Source: Halobacteriaceae archaeon Tc-Br11_E2g27
GTDB lineage: Archaea; Halobacteriota; Halobacteria; Halobacteriales; Haloarculaceae
Assembly (NCBI GenBank): GCA_001564135.1
Contig: LKNH01000051.1
Span: 1 to 12,141, forward strand
Reading direction: 5' to 3'
DNA: 12,141 bases
Shown: one piece after another, positions 1 to 7,890 of the stretch
Layout: each line of letters starts with the position of its first letter
Position numbering within the stretch: position 1 is the first letter of the stretch
Translations under genes and position numbers: made by a program
Notes under the pieces: model-generated
Database searches by the model: none
The model's input: the letters and a program-made list of their open reading frames with translations, nothing else
What the model was told of the DNA's origin: nothing

Positions 1-300
1 CCAGGAGAAGATGTTCCGTCGTTCCGGGGTTCGCCTGAAACTGATGCCCCCTACGTCTGGATTTGTGATGAGTTCTACGAGGTCTCATCCGGTGGGAGTA
101 CACAGGTCATCAACGACCAGGAACTTCAGATTGCATTTGATACACCGCTTCCAAAAGGATTCGACGACCGTCAACTCGCAATTGAAGCTGCAAAAGACCA
201 CATCAGAACACAGTTTGTCCGGATTGGCGTTTCTGCCGATGAGGTTGAACTCAGCGTTCTCACCGTGACGGATGATGGTGAGGAAGTTCCACTGGAATGA
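1..300 (+). CDS. C-terminal part of a small haloarchaeal protein of unknown function
   Basis: The frame is open from base 1 and ends at a TGA at 298-300, leaving 99 codons; the start lies outside the window. The visible protein begins PGEDVPSFRGSPETDAPY and contains YVWICDEFYEV, then an acidic, helix-prone stretch (AIEAAKDHIRTQFVRIGV) and ends DGEEVPLE. The high Asp/Glu content and lack of gaps show a real haloarchaeal coding frame. From memory it resembles a small conserved haloarchaeal family of unknown function (possibly the one called DUF7113); that assignment is uncertain. There is no signal peptide or membrane segment in the visible part. The next gene starts 74 bases downstream and has its own TATA-like box, so the two are probably separate transcripts. 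No function is proposed. Confidence 0.7.
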   Translation, partial: PGEDVPSFRGSPETDAPYVWICDEFYEVSSGGSTQVINDQELQIAFDTPLPKGFDDRQLAIEAAKDHIRTQFVRIGVSADEVELSVLTVTDDGEEVPLE

Positions 301-343
301 TAATCAACTCGTTTAGCCCCATCACCGCCGGCATCCCGGACCC

Positions 344-351
344 TTATTATA
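344..351 (+). promoter_or_regulatory. TATA-like box of the amino-acid dehydrogenase gene
   Basis: The sequence TTATTATA is centred about 27 bases before the first ATG at 375. This is the spacing expected for an archaeal TATA box when transcription begins at or next to the start codon. No Shine-Dalgarno sequence is visible before the ATG, which fits a leaderless mRNA. A second AT-rich stretch at 359-366 is too close to the ATG to be the main box. Confidence 0.5.
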
Positions 352-374
352 CTAGGTGTATATATTCCTAATAT

Positions 375-1436
375 ATGATGTTCGAGCACCCAGCATTCGA
401 TTCGCATGAACAGGTCGTCCACGCATCGGACGAAGAAACCGGGTTAACCGCAATTATCGCAGTCCACGATACCACGCTTGGCCCTGGTCTTGGTGGAACT
501 CGTATGCGCGCGTATGATTCGGAGGAGGCCGCGCTCAATGATGTGCTTAGGCTCTCATCAGCGATGACCGCCAAGGCTGCTGCTGCCGATTTAGAGCTCG
601 GTGGGGGAAAAGCCGTCATTATCGGTGAGCCTGAAAAGAAAGATGAGGCATTACTGCGTGCGTATGGTCGCGCGGTGGACCGGCTAGCAGGTCGGTACAT
701 CACGTCCGTTGATGTGAACACAGATGTTTCCGATATGGATATTATCGCTGACGAAACACCGTATGTTACTGGGAGAAGCGATGGACTCGGTGATCCCTCA
801 CCAATTACAGCACAGGGGGTCATGTATGGCATACGAGCCTGTATCGAACAGGTCACTGGCCGACAATCGCTCGCTGATGTTCACGTTGCAATCCAGGGGC
901 TCGGCAAAGTTGGGACAAATCTGGCGGAAGAGCTGTTAGACCGAGGAGCGACAGTTTCAGTGACTGATATTCACGATGACCATCTTGAACCGTTCGAAGA
1001 GGTTTCCGATGCCCGGATTGTCGAACCGGACAGCATCTACGATGTTGACTGTGACGTATTCGCTCCGTGTGCGTTTGGCGGGGCCGTTAACGACGAGACC
1101 ATCCCACGGCTTAACTGCGATATCGTCGCCGGCGCAGCGAACAATATACTCGCTTCCGAATCCCGGCATTCTCAGGTACTCCATGACAACGATATGCTGT
1201 ATGTACCGGACTATGTTCTCAATGCGGGCGGCCTGATTACCGTCGCAACGGAGTATTTCGGAGGAACCAGAGAAGAAGCGTTTGCCGAGGCACAACAGAT
1301 TGAATCTCGCGTGCACCGACTCATCGAGCAGGCAAAAGAACAGGACATTACCGTTCTCGAAAGCGCACAACGGTACGTCGAAAACCGCCTAGCGACTACC
1401 TCTCAGCAACCAACACAAGCCGTCAGTAGCCGATAA
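375..1436 (+). CDS. Glu/Leu/Phe/Val dehydrogenase, leucine dehydrogenase type
   Basis: A cytoplasmic NAD(P)-dependent amino-acid dehydrogenase that reversibly deaminates a branched-chain or related amino acid to its 2-oxo acid. Seen: 353 residues, the usual length for the leucine dehydrogenase branch and shorter than the roughly 420-residue glutamate dehydrogenases. The substrate domain has GPGLGGTRMR (37-45), Lys67 in AMTAKAA, the catalytic-type Lys79 in ELGGGKAVI, and SVDVNTD (111-117). The Rossmann domain has GLGKVG (175-180), with Asp198 ending the second strand, which suggests NAD over NADP. GAANN and NAGGLI further on are also family motifs. ATG codons lie at 375 and 378; the first is used here because the TATA-like box is 27 bases upstream. 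It converges on the next gene with a 5-base gap. Leucine rather than valine, phenylalanine or glutamate as substrate is an inference from length and motif spacing. Confidence 0.9.
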   Translation: MMFEHPAFDSHEQVVHASDEETGLTAIIAVHDTTLGPGLGGTRMRAYDSEEAALNDVLRLSSAMTAKAAAADLELGGGKAVIIGEPEKKDEALLRAYGRAVDRLAGRYITSVDVNTDVSDMDIIADETPYVTGRSDGLGDPSPITAQGVMYGIRACIEQVTGRQSLADVHVAIQGLGKVGTNLAEELLDRGATVSVTDIHDDHLEPFEEVSDARIVEPDSIYDVDCDVFAPCAFGGAVNDETIPRLNCDIVAGAANNILASESRHSQVLHDNDMLYVPDYVLNAGGLITVATEYFGGTREEAFAEAQQIESRVHRLIEQAKEQDITVLESAQRYVENRLATTSQQPTQAVSSR

Positions 1437-1441
1437 CCCGG

Positions 1442-2857
1442 TTACAGGGAGTCGACGAACGAACGGATTTCATCGATGACATCATGTGCGACCGGTGAAC
1501 CCGGTTCGGAATACTCCGCTGGAACGGAGTCTCCCTCTCCCGGCTGGAACCGGTGGTTGAGTCCTTCGAAGACAGTAATCTCTACATCATCTCGCTCATC
1601 AAGTACCTCCCGCCAGATTTCGAGGTCATCCTCGACTGTGACCTGATAATCTCGCCCCCCTTGGACGAGCAACTGTGGCACAGCAAGTTCAGCAGCAGCC
1701 GCAGTATGGTCATACTCGGCTACCGACTCGTAATATGGACGACCGCCAAGGTTGTTGACGACCTCACCATCTTCAATCTCAAGCGTTCGTATCTGTTCGG
1801 CTATGGCCTCAACCTCTTCGAGCAACTCTGCTTCGTCATCAGTGAGTTCCCCATCGAGCGTCAGGAGATACTCCTGCTGGGCAACAATGGCATCAGCGAT
1901 TGACCGACCCAGCGGCGCGAGCATGACTGAACCCGCAACACCATCCGCTCGCTCTGCTATCCGTGGTGCAACCGTTCCACCAAAACTGTGACCCGCGACA
2001 ACTAGGTGGTCGTCTGCTACCGCCTCGTGAGCTTGTAGCGTATCGAGGGCAGCAACTGCATCATCAGTGACAACCTCGTCAATAGTCAACTCGGCGAGGT
2101 CAACATCGCAGGCAAACGTACGCTTGTCATATCGTAAGACTGCAATGCCTTGTGATGCCAGCCCCTGTGCCAACTCCTTATATGGTCGGTTTGGGCCTGT
2201 CATCAAATCGCGGTCAATCGGACCATTGCCGTGGACGATAACGACGCCAGGAACCGGGTCGTCCGCTTCAGGTATCGAAAGGGTGCCTCCGAGAGTGCAC
2301 GAATCGGATGCAGAAACTGCAACTTCCTCCTCGAAAAACGCCTCTTCGTCGACATACTCGGGTGCGCTCCAGTCACCCATTGGCGGAATGAAAAAGCCGG
2401 CAACATCACGTTCACCCTCGCGGAACTCAACGATGAACTCCTGTGGGCCATCCGGAAAACGTGCAGTGACGGTAACGACCTCAAATCCATCGAACAGTCC
2501 CTCATACTGCGCGGAAAGAATATCTTCGGCTTCACCCCGCTGAATTTCAAGGTCGTTCCAGGCTGAGTCGATGACAGCCGAATCAAGCTGTACAGAAACT
2601 TCCTCAGCGATGCGCTCGTCCACTTCCTCGTATTCGGCCCGGTTAGCATACCCGACAAATTCGAGCGCAAGCGCTTCGTACTCTGTGGGAGACGGTGGTG
2701 AGTCGGGTTCAGTCGGTTCGCTATCGTTATTCGCGTCGTCTTCATCGCCGTCATCACTCCCAAAACAGCCTGCCAGCTACACGCCTAAAGCGACAGTACC
2801 GCCGCGAAGGAGCGTCCGCCGCGTTGAGGTCATTTCAGTATCCGAGGGGTTATCCAT
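1442..2857 (-). pseudogene. Tat lipoprotein alpha/beta hydrolase with DUF3887-like domain, interrupted by one TAG
   Basis: Read from ATG 2857 the frame gives MDNPSDTEMTSTRRTLLRGG, then a hydrophobic run ending ALGV, then TAG (2779-2777), then LAGCFGSDDGDEDD and 444 uninterrupted codons. The parts before and after the stop together form a textbook haloarchaeal Tat lipoprotein signal: twin Arg, hydrophobic core, lipobox LAGC, acidic tether. After the tether comes a DUF3887-like domain (roughly 65-160, counting from ATG 2857 with the stop as one position), then an alpha/beta hydrolase. The hydrolase has HGNGP, nucleophile Ser291 in GHSFGG, Asp403 in GGRDY and His435 in GLNHRF, so the triad is intact. 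Without suppression of the stop, only a GTG at 2623 could start a shorter 393-residue form, which would have no export signal. The substrate is unknown; esterase or peptidase activity is possible. The cause may be a sequencing error, a fresh nonsense mutation or an unusual decoding event. Confidence 0.8.
2777..2779 (-). other. In-frame TAG codon inside the lipoprotein signal peptide
   Basis: On the minus strand the codons run GTG TAG CTG GCA GGC TGT, that is Val-stop-Leu-Ala-Gly-Cys. The frame is open from ATG 2857 to this codon and again from it to the TAA at 1444-1442. One base change from TCG (Ser) or TGG (Trp) would produce it. Confidence 0.85.
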
Positions 2858-2880
2858 ATTGGAACAGTCGCTGTCGAGAG

Positions 2881-2888
2881 TAAAAAGG
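2881..2888 (-). promoter_or_regulatory. TATA-like box of the interrupted hydrolase gene
   Basis: On the minus strand this reads CCTTTTTA, centred about 27 bases before the ATG at 2857. It supports 2857 as a leaderless start rather than the inner ATG at 2833 or the GTG at 2623. It lies in the 78-base gap after scpA and would let the hydrolase be transcribed separately from the condensin operon. Confidence 0.4.
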
Positions 2889-2935
2889 ACAGAGATACGA
2901 TTTCCAGGAATTCGTTGTACCGTCTTACTACGTAT

Positions 2936-3871
2936 TCAATCGGCAGCAACCTCGCCTGAGCCAGTTACCGCATTCGGGTCCTGAATCCAGAGGTCACCGA
3001 ACAGTTCATCCTGGCGAAGGCGAACTGTCCCACGGTGGGAAAGAAAGAGCAATCCGAGGAAGGTATCCACACGCGAGCCACCGGCCTTGGACACCTCCTT
3101 GAACAGCACCTCCTTTCGACCGCGGTCATATTGCTCTCTCACAGCAGTTCTGACGTTATCAATGACCGCCTCAATATCCTCGCCGTGGACCTTACCCGTG
3201 ACATCCTCTTCAGTTGGTTCGTCATCGGCGCGGAACTGGTCTGCAGACCGGTAATCCATCTGTTGTGTGCCCCGCTGGAAACCCCCCGGTGAGTTGCTGG
3301 TATCGTATTCTCTGGACTCTTTCCACCAGTTGTCCCGTTCTGCGCTCCGCAGTTCCCGAACCAGTTCATCAAGCGTCTGTGGCATCCCCCGGGCCCGTTT
3401 CCGTTCAAGTCGCCGGTCCATTTCACGCTCGAGCGTGGCAAACGGGTCCGGTTCATCAAACGGCGTCTCAGAGCCCTCAAGTGCCCGCTCCCACGGCTCC
3501 GGTTCCTCGTCTTCGGGCTCGTCCTCGGACATCAGCGCATCGCCTTTCATCCGGAGCAGGACACTGGCATAAAACAACGCTCGACCGGAGGTTCGCAGGT
3601 CGGACTCATCCAGCCGGTCAAGGAACTTATCCGTCACTTCGACGATGTCGATATCCCACGGGTCAATCTCGTTATCCTTTGCCAGTTGGACAAGGACTTC
3701 CACCGGTTCGACAGTGTCTTCATCTCTAGCTTTCTCTTCACTAGCTTCTCCTTCAGTTTCCGGACTCTCCCCGTTCGTTCTTGGTGAGCCAAACGGACTG
3801 TCACCGGCGCTGTCAGCTGGTCGTTCCCTATCTTCGTGGCCGGTGATATCGAGCGGTATCTCCTCAGTCAT
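2936..3871 (-). CDS. scpA: Segregation and condensation protein A (ScpA, kleisin)
   Basis: The kleisin subunit that bridges the two heads of an SMC dimer in chromosome condensation and segregation. Seen: 311 residues from ATG 3871. Residues 1-53 are an acidic, probably disordered leader. The N-terminal kleisin domain (about 54-114) has EVLVQLAKDNEIDPWDIDI and ALFYASVLLRMKGDALM, the classic ScpA signature. A charged middle follows, then a C-terminal winged-helix region (about 230-300, KEVLFKEVSKAGGSRVDTFL). The frame extends 10 codons further up to an ATG at 3901, but 3871 is preferred: a Shine-Dalgarno-like GAGGTG sits 7 bases upstream, and the start overlaps the smc stop by only 8 bases, as in a translationally coupled operon. 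No scpB follows; the next gene downstream is an unrelated hydrolase. Confidence 0.93.
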   Translation of the reverse strand: MTEEIPLDITGHEDRERPADSAGDSPFGSPRTNGESPETEGEASEEKARDEDTVEPVEVLVQLAKDNEIDPWDIDIVEVTDKFLDRLDESDLRTSGRALFYASVLLRMKGDALMSEDEPEDEEPEPWERALEGSETPFDEPDPFATLEREMDRRLERKRARGMPQTLDELVRELRSAERDNWWKESREYDTSNSPGGFQRGTQQMDYRSADQFRADDEPTEEDVTGKVHGEDIEAVIDNVRTAVREQYDRGRKEVLFKEVSKAGGSRVDTFLGLLFLSHRGTVRLRQDELFGDLWIQDPNAVTGSGEVAAD

Positions 3872-6800
3872 CCGCCGGCACCTCGCCACCAGAAAGGTCA
3901 ATTCCTGTCACCGATGAAACGTTGTTTTCTTGCATTGTCACACCGATTGCGCGCTCTGACCGGTCGAGCATTGCTGAGCGGTGAGAGACGACGACAAACT
4001 GTGCTTCGCCAGCGAGTTCATCAACCATCTCGCCGACCAGGTCAGCATTCGCTGCATCGAGGAAGGCATCGACCTCATCCAGCGCATAAAATGGTGCCGG
4101 GTTGTGTCGCTGGATGGCGAAAATGAATGCAAGCGCCGTCAACGATTTCTCGCCGCCGCTCATCGCATTAAGGCGTTGAATTGGCTTATCGCCCGGCTGA
4201 GCTTTCATCGTGAGCCCGCCATCAAACGGGTCCTCCTCGTTTTCGAGGTGGAGTCTGCCGGTCCCGTTCGAGAGTCGCTCAAAGATATCCTGAAACTGTT
4301 CGTCGATGGCCTCGTAGGCATCCATGAACGTCTCTTTTTTCCGTGCCTCGTACGATTCGATTCGCTCACGGATACCATCGGCCTCCTCGACGAGGATTGC
4401 CTTCTTTTCGCGGAACTCCTCGAGTTCCTCGTGAACGCGGTCGTACTCCTCGATAGCCAGCATGTTCACTGGCTCAAGTGCAGACATTTCGCCTTCGAGG
4501 CGTTGAATCTCTGCTTCGACTTCTTCGTGGTCCGGTACCTCCTCTGGGTCGTACTCACCGACCTCCGCTTCTAGCTCATCTATTTCCCAGTCAAGGCGTT
4601 CGTGGTCCTCTTGTAGGTCTTTTAGTGCGCTCTCAACGTCTGTAACCTTATCCTTGGCATTATCGCGTTTCCGTCTCGCCGTTTCGACTTCCTCACGCAG
4701 TTCGCTACGCTCTTCTTTCAGCTCTTTCAACTCCTCTTCGAGGTCTGCAACTTCCGCTTCTTTTGTCTCCAGAAGCTCCTCTTTCTCTACAATCTGTCCC
4801 TCAAGCTCCTCGATACGTTCTTCTGCAGCATCCTGTTTGTCGGCGGCAGACTCAATATCTTCACGAAGGGTTTCGATAGCTTCCTCTGCGTACTCGCGTT
4901 CGAGTTCCAGCTTTTCGAGCTCCGAGTCGAATTCGCTGACACGACGTTCGAGGTCATCGATGTCCTCGCGGATGGTCTCGGCTTTTGCTGAGAGTTCAGG
5001 GAGGTCCGAATCGGCAACTTCGGCTTCAAGTTCGGCGATTGTCTCCTCAATCACTGCAATCTCGTCGTTTTGCTCGGCAATGGCAGCCTCCAGTTCGTCC
5101 ATCTGGTCGGAAACTGATTTGCGGTCGTCTTCTATCTCCGAAAGCTCGGCTTCGAGCCGTTCAATTCTTTCGCGTTCATCCGTGATTTCGCGCTGTCGCT
5201 TTTCAATTTCGGATTCGAGCTCCCGAACTTTCTCTGCGGCATCTGACTCCTTCTCGCGTGCATCATCGAGACGTTCTTCGACATCCCGAAGGTCAGTTCG
5301 AACCGACTGTCGTTCGGTTTCGAGGTCGTTAATTTTGGCTGCCACGCGTTCAAGTTGGCCCTCACTGCCTGCGAAAGAGTATCGTGACCCCTTGCTCGAC
5401 CCACCAGTCATCGCTCCGGATTTTTCGACCAGGTCACCATCGAGAGTGACGATACGGTAATTCCCCATCAGCTCTCGGGCTGTCTCGATACTGTCAACAA
5501 CCAGCGTATCTCCAAGCACGTACGAAAAGACGCCCGAGTATTCGGGGTCAAAATCAACGAGGTTAATGGCAAAATCAACGACTCCATCATGCTCGGGAAG
5601 CGATGGAAGTGACCGCTGGTGCATTTCAGTCAGGGGAAGGAATGTTGCCCGTCCTGCATTCCGAGATTTGAGATACTCGATACAGTGCTGGCCGATGCCG
5701 TCATCGTCGACGACAACGTTTGCCATCCGACCGCCAGCAGCCGTCTCACAGGCAGTTGCATACTGGTCCATAACACTACCGAGTTGTGCAACGGTCCCGT
5801 GAACGCCATCAACATCTGCATTGAGTATGCTCGTCACCGCACGGCCGTAGGAGCTGTCACCTGATTGGCCTGCCTTGGCCTCAAGTTCCGCATATTGCTG
5901 TTGGGCAGCGCTGATTTCGTCTTTGATATCGTTTAGCGTGCTCTGGAGTTCCCGCTTTTCATCGCGCAGGTCATCGACGACTTCCTCCATCGTTTCGCGG
6001 TTAGCTTTCGCCTTCTCGAGTTCGAGTTCGAAATCCTCGATTTCGGATTCGATATCTGGGATTCTCCCCTCGATTCGCTCGATTTCCTCGCGTTTTTCCC
6101 GCTGCTCGTTTGACCGGCGGCGCGCTTCATCGAGAAGCCGGTCTTGTTCTCGTTGGAGGTCGTTTTTCTCGGATTTTGCAGCTTCAAGCGCCTGTTTTCG
6201 GTCCTGGAGTTCGTTTTTGACCTCTTCGAACTCGTCGCCGACTTCGTCAATCTGTTTCTCGACGGTTTCGAGCGTTGATTCTTTCTCCTGAATCGTCGCC
6301 GCAATCGATGATTTTTCAACTTTCGTCTCACGAATGTCGGATTCGAGGTCGTCAATTTCCTCCTGTTTTCGGTCAATCTTCACAAACGCCTGTCTGCGCT
6401 CAGCTTCGGCTTCCTCGATACGTTCTTCAGCAGCCTCGATAGCATCGTCGATACGTGCGATATCCCCTTTGATTTCCTCGATTTCTCGCTTGATTTCGAG
6501 CTGTTCGTCCTCGCCCTTTCGCTCGATTTCCTCGTTGAGTTCGGCTAACTCATCTTCTAACTCCATCAGGGTTTCCTGATGCTCATCGAGAGTCGACTGT
6601 CGTGTTGAAAGCTCTTCTTCTCGCTCGGAAATCTTCGCTTTCAGCGACTCACGTTCAGCACGTTTATCCTCAAGTTCGGCGGCTTTACGATACCCTTCGT
6701 AGGTTTCTTTTTCGTCTCGTAGGTCCTGGTAGCGAAGGGCAGTCTCTCGCTCGTCTTCGAGCTGTTCGAGACGGTCCGCTTTCTCTTCGATACGAAGGTC

Positions 6801-7433
6801 GGCCTCATCGATGTGGTCTTCAACTGCATCGAGTTCCTCGAAGGCATCCTCTTTTTTGGCATCAAACTCCGCAACACCAGCGATTTCGTCGATAATCTGG
6901 CGGCGGTTGCCGGGGGTCATGTTGATAATCTCGGTGACATCGCCCTGCATGACGACGTTATATCCTTCCGGCGTGACACCAGCGGCAGCGAGTAAATCTC
7001 GGATATCAGAGAGGTTCACCGAGCGACCGTTGATATAATAATAAGAGTAATAGTTTTCTTCGGTCTCTTTGACTCGTCGTTTGATGCTGATTTCGTCGAT
7101 GTCCCCGACATCTTCGGTCCCGGTCGCTGTGACGACTTGTCCCCGTTCGAGCGTTCTATCGCTGTTATCTAATACGACTTCGACGCTTGCTTCGCGTTCG
7201 CCCTGAAATGATTCTCCTTCCTGATGACCAGGATTGTAGATGAGGTCAGGCAATTTCTCAGCACGTATTCCGGACGTTCGTGCCAGTCCTAACGCGAAGA
7301 GAATAGAGTCGATAACGTTCGACTTGCCCGAGCCGTTCGGGCCAGTGACGGTGGTAAAGTCCTCGTAAAACGGCAAGCGGGTCTTCCGACCAAAGCTCTT
7401 GAAGTTGTCAAGGACGAGCTCTTTGATATACAT
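3864..7433 (-). CDS. smc: Chromosome segregation protein SMC
   Basis: An ATPase that forms a coiled-coil homodimer and organises chromosomal DNA together with ScpA. Seen: 1189 residues, the normal length for prokaryotic SMC. The N-terminal head has Walker A GPNGSGKS (31-38), RTSGIRAEKL (52-61) and Q-loop Gln163 in MQGDVTEI. Glu/Lys/Arg-rich coiled coil fills about 170-520. The hinge, about 525-685, includes GRAVTSILNADVDGVHG and VTLDGDLVEKSGAMTGG. The returning coiled coil reaches about 1030. The C-terminal head has the ABC signature SGGEK (1092-1096), Walker B with Asp1119-Glu1120 (FYALDEVDAFLDAAN) and the switch His1151 (VVVSHR). All ATPase elements are intact, so it should be functional. 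It starts 27 bases after the stop of the small coiled-coil gene and overlaps scpA by 8 bases. There is no obvious ribosome binding site before ATG 7433. Confidence 0.97.
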   Translation of the reverse strand: MYIKELVLDNFKSFGRKTRLPFYEDFTTVTGPNGSGKSNVIDSILFALGLARTSGIRAEKLPDLIYNPGHQEGESFQGEREASVEVVLDNSDRTLERGQVVTATGTEDVGDIDEISIKRRVKETEENYYSYYYINGRSVNLSDIRDLLAAAGVTPEGYNVVMQGDVTEIINMTPGNRRQIIDEIAGVAEFDAKKEDAFEELDAVEDHIDEADLRIEEKADRLEQLEDERETALRYQDLRDEKETYEGYRKAAELEDKRAERESLKAKISEREEELSTRQSTLDEHQETLMELEDELAELNEEIERKGEDEQLEIKREIEEIKGDIARIDDAIEAAEERIEEAEAERRQAFVKIDRKQEEIDDLESDIRETKVEKSSIAATIQEKESTLETVEKQIDEVGDEFEEVKNELQDRKQALEAAKSEKNDLQREQDRLLDEARRRSNEQREKREEIERIEGRIPDIESEIEDFELELEKAKANRETMEEVVDDLRDEKRELQSTLNDIKDEISAAQQQYAELEAKAGQSGDSSYGRAVTSILNADVDGVHGTVAQLGSVMDQYATACETAAGGRMANVVVDDDGIGQHCIEYLKSRNAGRATFLPLTEMHQRSLPSLPEHDGVVDFAINLVDFDPEYSGVFSYVLGDTLVVDSIETARELMGNYRIVTLDGDLVEKSGAMTGGSSKGSRYSFAGSEGQLERVAAKINDLETERQSVRTDLRDVEERLDDAREKESDAAEKVRELESEIEKRQREITDERERIERLEAELSEIEDDRKSVSDQMDELEAAIAEQNDEIAVIEETIAELEAEVADSDLPELSAKAETIREDIDDLERRVSEFDSELEKLELEREYAEEAIETLREDIESAADKQDAAEERIEELEGQIVEKEELLETKEAEVADLEEELKELKEERSELREEVETARRKRDNAKDKVTDVESALKDLQEDHERLDWEIDELEAEVGEYDPEEVPDHEEVEAEIQRLEGEMSALEPVNMLAIEEYDRVHEELEEFREKKAILVEEADGIRERIESYEARKKETFMDAYEAIDEQFQDIFERLSNGTGRLHLENEEDPFDGGLTMKAQPGDKPIQRLNAMSGGEKSLTALAFIFAIQRHNPAPFYALDEVDAFLDAANADLVGEMVDELAGEAQFVVVSHRSAMLDRSERAIGVTMQENNVSSVTGIDLSGGEVPADD
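3879..3884 (-). promoter_or_regulatory. Ribosome binding site deciding the scpA start
   Basis: The minus strand reads GAGGTG, a match to the archaeal anti-16S consensus, 7 bases before ATG 3871 and inside the end of smc. It is the clearest Shine-Dalgarno sequence in the window, as expected for an internal operon gene, and argues against the longer start at 3901. Confidence 0.6.
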
Positions 7434-7460
7434 GGGGATGCTCGTGGAGGAGTCGCGGCC

Positions 7461-7745
7461 TCACGCGATGATGATGTCGTCCGTCTCCTCCGTGTTATCC
7501 GTGCTGTTGTCGCCCTGGGGTTTAGTTTCTTCGCTGGCAGCCTCTGCTTGTTCAACAGATTTCTCAATCTCGTCTGTGTCTTCTTCTTTCTCACTTGCTG
7601 GAACGAACCCGAGGTCAGCATCGGAAGCGTTCTCCAACTCTCGGATACGAACTTTGCATTCGATAAGTTCGTCTGTCAGCCCTTCGACTGATGCTTCAAG
7701 CTCCTGTACGCGAGATTCAAGTTCCTCAACCCGGTTCGGGCACAT
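7461..7745 (-). CDS. Small acidic coiled-coil protein leading the smc-scpA operon
   Basis: A 94-residue protein starting MCPNRVEELESRVQELEASV. Residues 4-40 show heptad spacing (VEELESRVQELEASVEGL, then ELIECKVRIRELENA) and should form a short coiled coil. Residues 45-88 are Glu/Asp/Thr-rich and probably disordered, and the protein ends DDIIIA. No signal peptide or membrane segment is present. It lies 27 bases upstream of smc on the same strand and has the operon's TATA-like box 26 bases before its ATG, so it is the first gene of that operon. From memory, similar small haloarchaeal proteins ending DDIIVA occur before smc (a family possibly named DUF7518); that is uncertain. A role in SMC function is inferred from position and coiled coil only. 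Confidence 0.8.
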   Translation of the reverse strand: MCPNRVEELESRVQELEASVEGLTDELIECKVRIRELENASDADLGFVPASEKEEDTDEIEKSVEQAEAASEETKPQGDNSTDNTEETDDIIIA

Positions 7746-7766
7746 ATCTGCAACAATTTTCCCGGC

Positions 7767-7775
7767 TTACATAAA
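7767..7775 (-). promoter_or_regulatory. TATA-like box of the smc operon
   Basis: The minus strand reads TTTATGTAA, centred 26 bases before the ATG at 7745. The spacing implies a leaderless transcript starting at that ATG and running through the small coiled-coil gene, smc and scpA. No other good box is seen between thrC and this operon. Confidence 0.5.
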
Positions 7776-7811
7776 CCTGTGTCAGACATCCATCCGAACG
7801 CTGATACGAAC

Positions 7812-7828
7812 TGTGGTATCATACCACA
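7812..7828. promoter_or_regulatory. Perfect 17-base palindrome upstream of the smc operon
   Basis: TGTGGTATCATACCACA has two perfect 8-base arms around one central base. Its centre lies about 75 bases before the first ATG of the smc operon and about 50 bases beyond the TATA-like box, and 62-78 bases after the thrC stop. The form suits a dimeric DNA-binding regulator. A terminator for thrC is possible, but no T-run follows it in the thrC direction. Confidence 0.4.
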
Positions 7829-7890
7829 CTGGCAATCCGGTCAACGGAACAATTGATAGTTCTCACGCAAGACGGGTGGTGACGAATCTA

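Noticed and set aside
2067..2543. Plus-strand open frame antisense to the interrupted hydrolase
   Set aside because: It is Ser/Thr/Arg-rich and lacks haloarchaeal acidity, whereas the minus-strand frame has clear hydrolase motifs.
3872..3901. Upstream ATG for scpA at 3901
   Set aside because: A good Shine-Dalgarno-like site lies 7 bases before ATG 3871, and the extra residues are unlike an ScpA N-terminus.
4654..5460. Long Ser/Arg-rich open frame on the plus strand inside smc
   Set aside because: It is the antisense shadow of the Glu/Lys-rich coiled coil: GAA/GAG codons read backwards as TTC/CTC and, in a shifted frame, as Ser codons. It has low complexity, no start signal and no recognisable domain.
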